The position numbers and the translations under genes are program-made. DNA of 51,155 bases from Haliea sp. (lineage in GTDB: Bacteria > Pseudomonadota > Gammaproteobacteria > Pseudomonadales > Halieaceae): positions 1-51,155 of the forward strand of contig JAHEBM010000022.1 in assembly GCA_024642245.1 (NCBI GenBank), in the 5' to 3' direction. Numbering within the stretch: position 1 is the stretch's first letter; each line of letters starts with the position of its first letter. This document shows positions 19,070 to 28,078 of this stretch, piece by piece. The notes under the pieces were generated by a model. That model was given only the letters and a program-made list of their open reading frames with translations. It did not search any database and had not been told where the DNA came from.

Positions 19070-22000
19070 TTATACGGCATTTCCTCGCGCGTCCCCTGGT
19101 GCGGACCTGCGAATCCGGAAGAAAACCGCATACAGCGTCGGCACCACCGTGAGGGTAAGCATGGATGCAAAACCCAGTCCGGCCATGATCGTCACCGACA
19201 TATTCTCGAAAAAGACATCCGACAGCAGGGGGATCAGGCCCAGGATGGTGGTCGCCGCGGCCAGCACCACCGGCCGCATCCTGCTTACACTCGAATCCAG
19301 CAGTGCCTGGTAAGGGTCTTTCCCTGATTCAATCTGCTGGTCTATCTCCTCAATCAGCACAATGGCGTTCTTGATCAACAGTCCCACCAGTGACAGTGCG
19401 CCCAGCAGCGACATGAAATCGAACGCGCCGCCCGTTGCCAGCAGGCCCGCGGTGATACCGACAATCGCCAGCGGCACCGTCAGCCAGATGATGGTGGGCT
19501 GGCGCAACTTACCGAACAGGAAGATGCTGGTGAGGATCATCAACAGAAACCCCACCGGCAGGGATTTACCAAGCCCGTTCTGGGCATTCAATGAATCCTC
19601 ATACTCCCCACCCCATTCCAGGGTATATCCCGGTGGCAGTTCGATCGCCTCGATTTGTGGTTGCAGGCGCGCAAGCAGGGGGCCGGCCATGCCATCCTCG
19701 GGATTGCAGGACGCGGTGATCGTCTGGATGCGATTGCGACTGCGAATAGCGGCATTTTCCCAGTGGGTTTCGTAACGCGATACCACCTGGGATACCGGCA
19801 CAGAGCGTCGCAGTACGGGACTCCACACCTGGATATCCCTCATGCTGTCGATATCGGCGCGCTCCTCTTCCGGAGCCCTGATGAGTATGGGCAGCAGGCG
19901 ATTGGCGTCCCGGTAGACGCCTACGCTCGAGCCTTCGAAGGCATACTTGAGGGCACCGCCGAGGCTTTCCCTATCCACGCCCAACTGACGGCCGACCTGC
20001 TCGTTGAAAATAGGGGTCGCCACCTTGATGGGGGAGCGCCAATCATCGCGAACATCGACCGTATCGGCATCCGCACGCATGATCGCCTGCACCTGTTCGG
20101 ACAACTGCCTCAGGATTTCTGCATCCGGCCCGGAGAAACGCGCCTCGATCTTGGCATCGCGTCCGGGACCAATTCGCAGGGCCTTGGTTATAGGATCAAG
20201 CCAGGGCATCTCGTTGCGCATATAGTCGCCCACAGCACTTTGCACGGCCGAAATCTGCTCGCGATTTTCAGTACGGACAATAATCTGTGCGTAAACCGAC
20301 GCGGGCTCCCTGGCGTCATAGACCAGGGTAAAACGCTGGTGCGGACCGCCAATCACCGAAGTGGTCTGCACCACACCGGGCTGCTGCCGGATGAATTCGC
20401 TGATACGCAGGGTGTCTTCACGGGTCTTGCGGATGTCCACTCCCTCGGGTTCCCACACATCGACAAAAAATACGGGTGTATTGGAATCCGGGAAGAAGCC
20501 GCTCTTGACGCTGCCAAAACCAATGAACGCCAGCGCGAACAAGCCCAGGACCGCAGCCAGGAACGGCCAGCGAAAATTAATCGCGAGTGCAACAATGCCA
20601 CGGTACAGCTTGAACACCCGGCCAGCGTAGGGGTCTTTTTCCGCGGCGGCCGGGTCCGGCCGGAGGATGAGCGCGCACAACAGCGGCGTGGTGCTGACCG
20701 CGGTCAGCCAGCTCAACGACAGGGATATCAAAATCACGTAAAACAATGAGCTGGCGAATTCCCCGGTGTTATCCGTGGACAGCCCAATGGCGGAAAACGC
20801 CAGGATCCCGATGATTGTGCCACCCAGCAGCGCCCACAGTGTTTTCCCCACAGCTTCACTGGCCGCAGATCGCGCATCCATGCCGGCGTCCATGCGCACC
20901 AGCATTCCCTCGGCCACCACGATGGCATTGTCGACCAACATGCCCAGGGCAATGACCAGCGCACCCAGGGAAATACGCTGTAGCTCGATGTCAAATATAT
21001 CCATCAGGAACAGGGTGCCCGCGACCGTAATGAGCAGGACCGCACCAATGACAATCCCGGTACGAAGACCCATGAAAACCAGTAGCACAGCGATCACGAT
21101 CACAACCGCCTGGGCAACGCTGACCAGGAAACCGCCCACGGAGTTTTCCACTTCGGCCGGTTGGTCGTAAACGGTCTGCACCTCCATGCCGATGGGAACT
21201 ACAGGCAGGAGTTGATCCAGCTTGCGACCGACGGCCCGACCCACCTCTACCACGTTCTGCCCGGCGGCCATGGATATACCCAGACTGAGCCCGGGCTTGC
21301 CATTGACGTAGTAGAGCTTCTGGGGCATCTCCTGGTAGGAACGTACGATGGTGGCGATGTCCTTCAGGCGCAGCAGTTTCTTGTCGCTGGAACTGACCAG
21401 CAGTTCGCCGATTTCCTGGACAGACTTGAAGTCGCCTGTCGGGCTGATGCGAAGGTAGTCCTCACCCACCTGTACATGACCTGAATCAACGACCACGTTC
21501 TGGGAGCCCAGGACAGCGGCCAACTGCTGCATATCCAGGCCCAGTTCAGCGATGCGGCTGCGGGACATTTCCAGGTAGACGACCTCTTTCTGTTCGCCGT
21601 CTATCACCACCTTGCGCACACCCGGCACCAGCACCAGCTGCTTCTTGATGATATCAGCGGTATCGTAGAGGTCGCGCCAACTGTAGCCCTCCCCGGTCAA
21701 TACCAGGTAAATGCCATACACATCGCCAAAATCGTCGAGGATAATGGGCGCCTGCGCACCCGGCGGCAGGTAGGGCTTCACATCGGCTATCTTGCGTCGC
21801 AGTTCATCAAAAATATTGGGCAGGTCCGCCGCCTTGTACTCGTCCTTGAAGTCGATGAGGATGTCCGAGAGTCCCGGCCGGGACACCGACATCTTTATCC
21901 GCTTGATCTGCGGCATCTTCTGGATAGCATCTTCCAGGTGGTAGGTCAGCTCGTCCTGCACCTCCTGGGCGGTGGCCCCGGGGTAGCGGGTCAGGATCTT

Positions 22001-22135
22001 GGCAGCCTTGATGGTGAACGCCGGATCCTCCAGTTTGCCCATGCGCTCGAAGGCCATCATGCCGCCGCCGACCATGATGAGAACCAGCAACCAGGAGATC
22101 ACCTTGTTCTGGACTGAAAACTCCCCGATATTCAT
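19070..22135 (-). CDS. RND (HAE1-type) efflux transporter, inner-membrane subunit
   Basis: Proton-driven export pump with 12 TM helices and two large periplasmic loops. At 1021 residues it is slightly shorter than AcrB. RYPGATAQEVQDELTYHLE in the porter domain is typical of the branch containing TriC-like pumps. The TM4 proton-relay segment reads LGMLVDNAIVVAEGM, with one Asp followed by Asn instead of the AcrB Asp pair. The adaptor gene lies 27 bases upstream on the same strand. No outer-membrane factor gene is present, so a TolC-type channel encoded elsewhere is expected. Substrate unknown. Confidence 0.92.
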   Translation of the reverse strand: MNIGEFSVQNKVISWLLVLIMVGGGMMAFERMGKLEDPAFTIKAAKILTRYPGATAQEVQDELTYHLEDAIQKMPQIKRIKMSVSRPGLSDILIDFKDEYKAADLPNIFDELRRKIADVKPYLPPGAQAPIILDDFGDVYGIYLVLTGEGYSWRDLYDTADIIKKQLVLVPGVRKVVIDGEQKEVVYLEMSRSRIAELGLDMQQLAAVLGSQNVVVDSGHVQVGEDYLRISPTGDFKSVQEIGELLVSSSDKKLLRLKDIATIVRSYQEMPQKLYYVNGKPGLSLGISMAAGQNVVEVGRAVGRKLDQLLPVVPIGMEVQTVYDQPAEVENSVGGFLVSVAQAVVIVIAVLLVFMGLRTGIVIGAVLLITVAGTLFLMDIFDIELQRISLGALVIALGMLVDNAIVVAEGMLVRMDAGMDARSAASEAVGKTLWALLGGTIIGILAFSAIGLSTDNTGEFASSLFYVILISLSLSWLTAVSTTPLLCALILRPDPAAAEKDPYAGRVFKLYRGIVALAINFRWPFLAAVLGLFALAFIGFGSVKSGFFPDSNTPVFFVDVWEPEGVDIRKTREDTLRISEFIRQQPGVVQTTSVIGGPHQRFTLVYDAREPASVYAQIIVRTENREQISAVQSAVGDYMRNEMPWLDPITKALRIGPGRDAKIEARFSGPDAEILRQLSEQVQAIMRADADTVDVRDDWRSPIKVATPIFNEQVGRQLGVDRESLGGALKYAFEGSSVGVYRDANRLLPILIRAPEEERADIDSMRDIQVWSPVLRRSVPVSQVVSRYETHWENAAIRSRNRIQTITASCNPEDGMAGPLLARLQPQIEAIELPPGYTLEWGGEYEDSLNAQNGLGKSLPVGFLLMILTSIFLFGKLRQPTIIWLTVPLAIVGITAGLLATGGAFDFMSLLGALSLVGLLIKNAIVLIEEIDQQIESGKDPYQALLDSSVSRMRPVVLAAATTILGLIPLLSDVFFENMSVTIMAGLGFASMLTLTVVPTLYAVFFRIRRSAPGDARGNAV

Positions 22136-22162
22136 AGCGTGCAGCCCTCTACCGGGTCCATA

Positions 22163-23305
22163 TCAGGAGGGATCGGCTGCGCGCGGCACAGCTTGCTCGG
22201 TCTGCGCCATACGCGACACGCGCATGCCCTCTGCCAGGTAGGGAGCACCAACCGAGACGATCTCCTCGCCGCCGGCCAGGCCGCTGGTGATCTCTATATT
22301 GCCACCGGACATACGGCCGATACCGACCGCCTGCGCGGATACCGTCATGCTCGCCGGGTCAAGCACCCATACCCTGGGCTCGAGGCCACTGTCTGCCTGC
22401 ACCGCCCGCTCCGGTACCCACTTCGCCTGGTCACCTTGCGCCAGCCCACTCAGGTCGAGCGTGACGGTAACCGTCATTCCGGGCAGCACGGTAAATTCAC
22501 GAGGCGCCTCCATGCTGAAAGTCGCCTTGAAGGTCTGGGTCTGGTCATCGGCCTTGGTGGCTATTTCCTTGGGGGTGAGGGAGAACTCCTGCCCGGCGCG
22601 GCCTTCAAAGGTGGCAAAGGCGCGAACCTGTTCGCGCTCGCTTTCGCCCTCACCCAGGCCATCATTCTGCCTGACATCGCCTCGAACCATCCGCACCACG
22701 CGCTCGGGGAGGTTAATCACGACATCGAGCTGCGAGACGCTTTGCAAGGTAAACACCGTCTGCCTGGCCGTCACTTCCTCAAATTTTTCCACCTTGCGCT
22801 GGGCGATACGGCCGCGAAACGGCGATTCCATCACCGTGTATTCCAGGTCCTTCTCCGCGGCGGAAAGCGCAGCGGACGTGCTGCGAAAATTGGCTTCCAT
22901 CCGATCGAAGTCCATACGCGAGATATTGCCATCGACTACCAGGTCCTGGGCGCGCTTGAAATTACTGCTGGCATTATCAAAACTGGCCTTGCGGTCCTCC
23001 AGCACGAGCTTGTAATCGGTGGGATCGAGACGGGCCAGCACCTGCCCCGCGTCCACCAGGTCGCCCTCCTTGACCAGGATTTCCTGCACCTGCCCCCCGA
23101 CACGAAAAGCGAGGTCCGCCCGCTTGTCTGCATCCACGCGCCCGGGGAAGGTGCGAACGGTATCGCTGGTAGCACCCGAGACGATATAGGTCTTGACCGG
23201 TCGCGTGACGGGTTCTGCGGACTGTTTCTCCTCTGCGCCGCAGGCCGCCAGGCCAAGCAGGGCAGCGGCCAGTCCCGCGCGCTTTATCGTATTGATGACA
23301 ATCAC
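22163..23305 (-). CDS. RND efflux periplasmic adaptor (membrane-fusion lipoprotein)
   Basis: Joins the RND pump to an outer-membrane channel. The 380-residue protein starts at GTG 23305, preceded by AGGAGTGTTCT. A signal peptide ends in the lipobox LAAC with acylated Cys about 22. It contains the usual lipoyl half-motifs (VGGQVQEILVKEGDLV and VMESPFRGRIAQRKV), an alpha-hairpin between them and beta-barrel plus membrane-proximal domains after them. An in-frame ATG eleven codons further up lacks a ribosome site and would spoil the signal peptide. Confidence 0.92.
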   Translation of the reverse strand: MIVINTIKRAGLAAALLGLAACGAEEKQSAEPVTRPVKTYIVSGATSDTVRTFPGRVDADKRADLAFRVGGQVQEILVKEGDLVDAGQVLARLDPTDYKLVLEDRKASFDNASSNFKRAQDLVVDGNISRMDFDRMEANFRSTSAALSAAEKDLEYTVMESPFRGRIAQRKVEKFEEVTARQTVFTLQSVSQLDVVINLPERVVRMVRGDVRQNDGLGEGESEREQVRAFATFEGRAGQEFSLTPKEIATKADDQTQTFKATFSMEAPREFTVLPGMTVTVTLDLSGLAQGDQAKWVPERAVQADSGLEPRVWVLDPASMTVSAQAVGIGRMSGGNIEITSGLAGGEEIVSVGAPYLAEGMRVSRMAQTEQAVPRAADPS

Positions 23306-23426
23306 AGAACACTCCTGATCGTTCCAGAAAATTGGCATAAATGCCGGGAAATCACCTGATTATTCTATACCATAACAGCTCGGGGGGCCGCCCGGTACCA
23401 GCCGCGTTACGGGTCCGTGTATCGGC

Positions 23427-23867
23427 TCAGCGACTGTATGCGCGCAGGGCATCGCACTGGGCGTTACTGCTGCAGTACAGGAGACCCCGCTCGGCCGTGC
23501 TGCGCGCCTGCGCTCGATCCCCCCGAGCCTGGTGGACTTTCGCCGTCTCCAGGTATATCGCGCCCGCGCGCGGGTCGATGCGCTGGGCCCGCTCCAGCAG
23601 GGCAAGCGCCTGCTCGTAGTCACCAGCGGCGGAGGCCCTTGCCGCTTTATCAAGCAGCGGCTGCCAGGCGCTGGCTGTTGAAGGTCGCGGCGGTGGGGCG
23701 GGCGGCTGGGGCGGTGTTACCGGCGGTGCCGGTGTCGTCTGCGGTTGTTGCACCGGCGGGGCCGACGGGGTGGCTGGCGTCGTACCAAGGCTTGAACAAC
23801 CGGCCAGCGATAGCGCCAGAACCAGAGCCACACCCCTGCAGAGCAGCCTGCTGTTTTTTACTGCCAC
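23427..23867 (-). CDS. LpoP-like TPR lipoprotein, PBP1b activator candidate
   Basis: Outer-membrane lipoprotein expected to activate the adjacent PBP1b. The 146-residue protein has a lipobox LAGC (acylated Cys24), a long Pro/Gln/Thr linker (about 28-65) to span the periplasm, and one or two TPR-like helical repeats (about 68-125) ending with a Cys pair. The GTG start shares its first G with the mrcB stop (TAGTG), with AGGGGTGA in front, so it is translationally coupled. The same gene pair encodes PBP1b and LpoP in Pseudomonas (established knowledge). Activation here is inference from context. Confidence 0.82.
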   Translation of the reverse strand: MAVKNSRLLCRGVALVLALSLAGCSSLGTTPATPSAPPVQQPQTTPAPPVTPPQPPAPPPRPSTASAWQPLLDKAARASAAGDYEQALALLERAQRIDPRAGAIYLETAKVHQARGDRAQARSTAERGLLYCSSNAQCDALRAYSR

Positions 23868-26125
23868 TAGTTATCACCCCTGAAAAGCGACTGGAACCAG
23901 TCCTTGATACCGCCTGTTGAGCGCGGCGCGCAATTCGTGCTGCGATCCGGCTCCGACCCCGTGATAAACGGCAGCAGGCGGGCGTTGGGACAACCCTCCC
24001 CGGTCAGGTAGCCGCTGCGGTCGTCTACCCAGGCGGTGTGCATGCCATCGGGCATGCGATAGCCCAGGGGTCGCTCGCTGGCCTGCGCCATGAAATGCGC
24101 CCATACCTTGAGCGCACCACTGCCGCCGGTAAGCCCCGTGCTCCCATTATCGTCTCGCCCGATCCAGGTGACCGCGAGTAAATCACCTGAAAAACCGGCA
24201 AACCAGGAATCCCTGCCGTCATTGGTGGTGCCCGTCTTGCCCGCCACATCGAAGTTGGCAGGCAGATAGCCGTAGGCGCCCTGGCCCGTGCCCTCGCGCA
24301 CGACCGAGCGCAAGGCGTAGGTCAGGAGGTTTGTGGCCTGCAGGCTCACCGTGCGATCGTACTCCAGCGGGTAACGCTTGAGCGGGCTGCCGCGCGCGTC
24401 GACGACCTCGCGAATACTGCGCAGGGGCATGCGGAAGCCACCGGCAGCAATAGTCTGGTACATCGCCGCCATATCCATGGGCGAGTACTCACCCGCCCCG
24501 AGGCTGAGGGCAGGCACCTCGGGAATGTATCCCTCGATCCCAAGGCGGTGCAGCATATCGACCACCTTGCCCAGGCCGATGTCCATACCCAATCGCGCCG
24601 TGGCAAGATTGTAGGAATTGGCCAGGGCCTGGAATAACAACACGTCACCGTGCACCTTGCGATCGTAATTGCGCGGCTCCCAGGGCTGCCCGCCGGGCAC
24701 CGCCACTTTCATCGGGGTATCCGCCAGGATGGTGGCGAGTGAATAGCGCCGGGGCTGCTCCAGCGCGGCGAGATATACCGCCGGCTTCATCAGTGAACCG
24801 GCGGGACGGCGGGCATCCAGGGCGCGGTTGAATCCGGCATACCGGATACTGCGCCCGCCGACCAGCGCTGCCACTTCACCGGAGTCGAAACGGGTTACCA
24901 CCGAGGCACTTTCCAGTGCCCCACCCTTGTTGAGCTGGTCCAGGATAGTGGTGGTGCTGCGCTCGATCTGGCGCTGGAGCAGCGGGTCGAAGGGCGTGAA
25001 GATGCTCAAGCCCAGGGTAGTCAGGTCCTCCTCCCGGTACTCCTGGCGCAACTGGCGCCGCACCAGGTCCAGGTAGGCGGGAAAGGAATCCCGGATACGG
25101 TGTTTGTTGTTCAGGTCCAGTGACCTGGCCTGTGCCGCCTTCGCCTGCTCCGGTGTAATCACTTCCCGCTGGGCCATTTCACCGAGCACCACGTTGCGCC
25201 GTTCCAGCGCCCGCTTGGGATTGCGCGTGGGATTGTACAGTGACGGACCCTTGATCATGCCAATCAACAGTGCCTGCTGGTGCAGGCCCAGCTGGTCCAG
25301 CGGTGTGTCAAAATAGTGGCGCGCGGCCAGGGCGAAGCCGTGTACCGACCGGGGACCTTCCTGCCCGAGGTAGACCTCGTTGATATAGCTTTCGAGTATC
25401 TGGTCCTTCTCATAGTGCAGGTCGAGCAGCACGGCCATCAGCACCTCGGTGACCTTGCGCACAATGGTGCGCTCCGGTGTGAGGTAGTAGTTCTTGACCA
25501 GCTGCTGGGTAATCGTGCTGCCGCCGGCCACGACCTGGCCCGACCGCAGATTACTCCAGGCCGCCCGCGCGATGCCGATGAAGGAAAAACCCCAGTGATC
25601 GTAGAACCGGTGGTCCTCCACCGCCAACAGCCCATCCTTGAGGGTGGCCGGCACATCGGACAGCCGCACCAGCACCCGGTCCTCACCGTGTAGCGGGTAG
25701 ATCCCGCCGATCTGCACCGGATCCAGCCGCATCAGGTCCACACCGCTGCCGGCGGTACTTATCGTCCGCACGCGCTGGCCGGCCAGCTCCACCAGTACCC
25801 GTCGGGCGGGCTCTTTCTCGCCGGGAAACTCGAATCCCCGTGTGTATATCTCGAAACGATCCCGGTTGCGGGCGACCTGTCCCGGATTGGTGGCGTTCGC
25901 CACCTTGCGGTAGCCCAGCACCTCCAGCTCGTAAGCAAGGTCCTCGGCCCCCAGCCGCGCGCCCGCGAACAATTCCAACGGCCGGGCATAGACCTTGGCG
26001 GGCAGCTCCCACATTTTATCCACAAAAGTGGAGGTGATCTTCGCGTCCAGGTAGATGAGCAGCAGCCCGCCGGATACGAGGGCGGCCAGGAAAAATTTGA
26101 GAAAGATATGGCGGGTCCGAATCAT
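23867..26125 (-). CDS. mrcB: Penicillin-binding protein 1B (bifunctional glycosyltransferase/transpeptidase)
   Basis: Polymerises and cross-links peptidoglycan at the inner membrane. With the ATG at 26125 it has 752 residues: TM helix about 8-27, UB2H-like domain about 45-130, GT51 domain with catalytic Glu170 in AVEDHRFYDHWG, and a transpeptidase domain with SLMK (444-447), SYN (504-506) and KTGT (630-633). Neither this start nor an ATG 22 codons upstream (26191) has a good ribosome site. I prefer the shorter form because of its short basic tail before the TM helix. Confidence 0.95.
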   Translation of the reverse strand: MIRTRHIFLKFFLAALVSGGLLLIYLDAKITSTFVDKMWELPAKVYARPLELFAGARLGAEDLAYELEVLGYRKVANATNPGQVARNRDRFEIYTRGFEFPGEKEPARRVLVELAGQRVRTISTAGSGVDLMRLDPVQIGGIYPLHGEDRVLVRLSDVPATLKDGLLAVEDHRFYDHWGFSFIGIARAAWSNLRSGQVVAGGSTITQQLVKNYYLTPERTIVRKVTEVLMAVLLDLHYEKDQILESYINEVYLGQEGPRSVHGFALAARHYFDTPLDQLGLHQQALLIGMIKGPSLYNPTRNPKRALERRNVVLGEMAQREVITPEQAKAAQARSLDLNNKHRIRDSFPAYLDLVRRQLRQEYREEDLTTLGLSIFTPFDPLLQRQIERSTTTILDQLNKGGALESASVVTRFDSGEVAALVGGRSIRYAGFNRALDARRPAGSLMKPAVYLAALEQPRRYSLATILADTPMKVAVPGGQPWEPRNYDRKVHGDVLLFQALANSYNLATARLGMDIGLGKVVDMLHRLGIEGYIPEVPALSLGAGEYSPMDMAAMYQTIAAGGFRMPLRSIREVVDARGSPLKRYPLEYDRTVSLQATNLLTYALRSVVREGTGQGAYGYLPANFDVAGKTGTTNDGRDSWFAGFSGDLLAVTWIGRDDNGSTGLTGGSGALKVWAHFMAQASERPLGYRMPDGMHTAWVDDRSGYLTGEGCPNARLLPFITGSEPDRSTNCAPRSTGGIKDWFQSLFRGDN

Positions 26126-26258
26126 GGGGTGCGAGTGTACACCACCTGCCGTGTGGATACGGAATGGAAATCCGCCTGCTTGCCGGTTCATGGCGGGCTT
26201 TCAATCAGGCACGGTATCCGGATAATACCCGGGCAAATCCAGACAATGCGGGAACAAC

Positions 26259-27260
26259 ATGAAGAAATACGTGGCATACGGCATCGGCGCGGCGCTGGTG
26301 GACACCGAGATCAAGGTGACAAACGAAGAACTGGCACAGATGAAGGTGGAAAAAGGCCTGATGACGCTGGTGGACGAGGCCCGCCAGGCCGAGTTACTGG
26401 CCCACCTCAAGGGCCACCTGGTCAAGGCCAGCCACGCCAGCGGCGGCAGTGCCGGCAACTCCATGATTGCCACGTCGCAGTTTGGCGGTCGCACGTTTAT
26501 GTCGTGCAAGGTAGCCGCCGACATCGACGGTGACATTTACCTGGCCGACCTGGCGGCAGCCGGTGTGGATCATTGCCTGAACGGGGCTCGCGAAGCGGGC
26601 ACGACCGGCAAGTGCCTGGTGCTGATCACCGGCGATGCCGAACGCAGCATGAACACCTTCCTGGGTATCAGCGAGACGCTCTCGCCCGAGCAGTTGGATG
26701 CCGATGCCATCGCGGCCTCCGAATACCTGTATATCGAGGGCTACCTGGTAACCTCGCCCACCGGGCGGGCCGCCGCCGTCAAGGCCAGGGAACTGGCCCA
26801 GGCCGCCGGGGTAAAAACCTCCCTGAGTTTTTCCGATCCCGGCATGGTCGAGTTTTTCCGGGATGGCATGAAGGAAATCGTCGGCGCCGGCGTAGACCTG
26901 GTTTTCTGCAATGAGGCCGAGGCCCTGGGCTGGGGCGAGACGGACCGGCTGGACGTGGCTATTGAACGGCTCAAGCGCGTCGCGAAAAGCTTTGTCATCA
27001 CTCGCGGCGCCGAAGGCGCGATCACCTATGACGGCAATGAGCAGATCGACATTCCGCCGCACCGCGTGCAGGCAGTGGACAGTAACGGCGCCGGTGATAT
27101 GTTCGCCGGTGCGTTCCTGTACGCGATAAGCCGCGGTGAAAACTTTGCTACCGCGGGGCGCTTCGCCAGCCTGGCGGCAGGGAAAATCGTCGCCAACTAT
27201 GGGCCGCGACTGCCCAGCGCCGAATACCCGGCCCTGCGGGCCGAGTTTTTCGGCGACTGA
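26259..27260 (+). CDS. PfkB-family sugar/nucleoside kinase, adenosine-kinase-like
   Basis: Cytoplasmic carbohydrate or nucleoside kinase. The 333-residue protein has the N-terminal substrate block ASGGSAGNSM and the C-terminal catalytic/anion-hole motif DSNGAGDMFAGAFL, a variant of DTxGAGD. Annotation pipelines commonly call this branch adenosine kinase; the substrate cannot be proved from sequence. GGGAAC lies just upstream of the ATG. It is divergent from mrcB and convergent with a lipoprotein gene. Confidence 0.88.
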   Translation: MKKYVAYGIGAALVDTEIKVTNEELAQMKVEKGLMTLVDEARQAELLAHLKGHLVKASHASGGSAGNSMIATSQFGGRTFMSCKVAADIDGDIYLADLAAAGVDHCLNGAREAGTTGKCLVLITGDAERSMNTFLGISETLSPEQLDADAIAASEYLYIEGYLVTSPTGRAAAVKARELAQAAGVKTSLSFSDPGMVEFFRDGMKEIVGAGVDLVFCNEAEALGWGETDRLDVAIERLKRVAKSFVITRGAEGAITYDGNEQIDIPPHRVQAVDSNGAGDMFAGAFLYAISRGENFATAGRFASLAAGKIVANYGPRLPSAEYPALRAEFFGD

Positions 27261-27337
27261 TCCTCGCGCGACTACCTGCGGGGCTTGCTTCCCGCGACGA
27301 CAGGAGCGTCCCACCGGGCGAGAGGCGGGCCCGAAAA

Positions 27338-27982
27338 TTAATCCAGCAGGCCTTTTTCCTTGAGGTTAGCCATCAGTCCGTCGATAGCGTCATCCAGTAC
27401 CTGGCCGGTACCGCTGGATTCGATAGTATCCGCGGTGGCCTGCCAGAGGTGACGCCGGGTGTCACCCACATATAAATCTGAAATCACGGTGTGGCTGACG
27501 TTGGCAGTCCACACCGGCTGCTGGTAGGCGACCTCGGTCGCCCTGCCGTAGTAACCACCAAAACTCCCGTAATAACCGGGGTCGTAGGCCGGCGTGACGG
27601 CATAATAGACCGCACCGGGATGGTAAACCTCCTCGACTTTCTCGCCGACATAGCGGGTGACCAGGATCGTATCGAGCCCGGCACTGTCTGCGGCGGCTAT
27701 GACCTGTTCGGCCGACGGCCTCTCCTGTGGCAGCAATGTGTGGCTGGCCGTCGCATGCACGCCCCGGCGCGTCAGGGTCCGGGCAAATGTGTCTTCGAAT
27801 TCAATACGGGTGGATTGCTGGTTGGCAACACCCACGACCAGCACGCCGTGCAGGTCAAGTTCCTTGAATTTCGGATCGACGAAACTGTGGGTGACGCGGG
27901 TGTTGATACCGCAGCCGGACAGTGTGCACAAAAGGATAACTGCCACCAATAAGGTGGCGGACTTTGTGGTTGAATTGCGCAT
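27338..27982 (-). CDS. Lipoprotein of unknown function, DUF4136-like
   Basis: The 214-residue protein has a signal peptide with lipobox LSGC (acylated Cys24). The body has the pattern of small periplasmic alpha/beta lipoproteins: VLVVGVANQQSTRIEFED ... FARTLTRRG, then SAGLDTILVTRYVGE. Residues about 125-150 form a Tyr/Gly-rich loop (PAYDPGYYGSFGGYYG). AGGGGAG precedes the ATG. I am unsure of the DUF4136 label. It lies between polB and the kinase gene; no functional link is evident. Confidence 0.75.
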   Translation of the reverse strand: MRNSTTKSATLLVAVILLCTLSGCGINTRVTHSFVDPKFKELDLHGVLVVGVANQQSTRIEFEDTFARTLTRRGVHATASHTLLPQERPSAEQVIAAADSAGLDTILVTRYVGEKVEEVYHPGAVYYAVTPAYDPGYYGSFGGYYGRATEVAYQQPVWTANVSHTVISDLYVGDTRRHLWQATADTIESSGTGQVLDDAIDGLMANLKEKGLLD

Positions 27983-28078
27983 CGGGCGCTCCCCTGGAGT
28001 GGACCCGGATTATCCTGCGCGGCTGCCTGTGATTCAAGCGACATGCACCGGTTCCCGCTCCCGCGGTGCCCGGCGCAT

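Noticed and set aside
27261..27337. Bidirectional terminator between the PfkB kinase gene and the lipoprotein gene
   Set aside because: GCGGG-N8-CCCGC can pair, but neither strand has a T-run and the loop is large.
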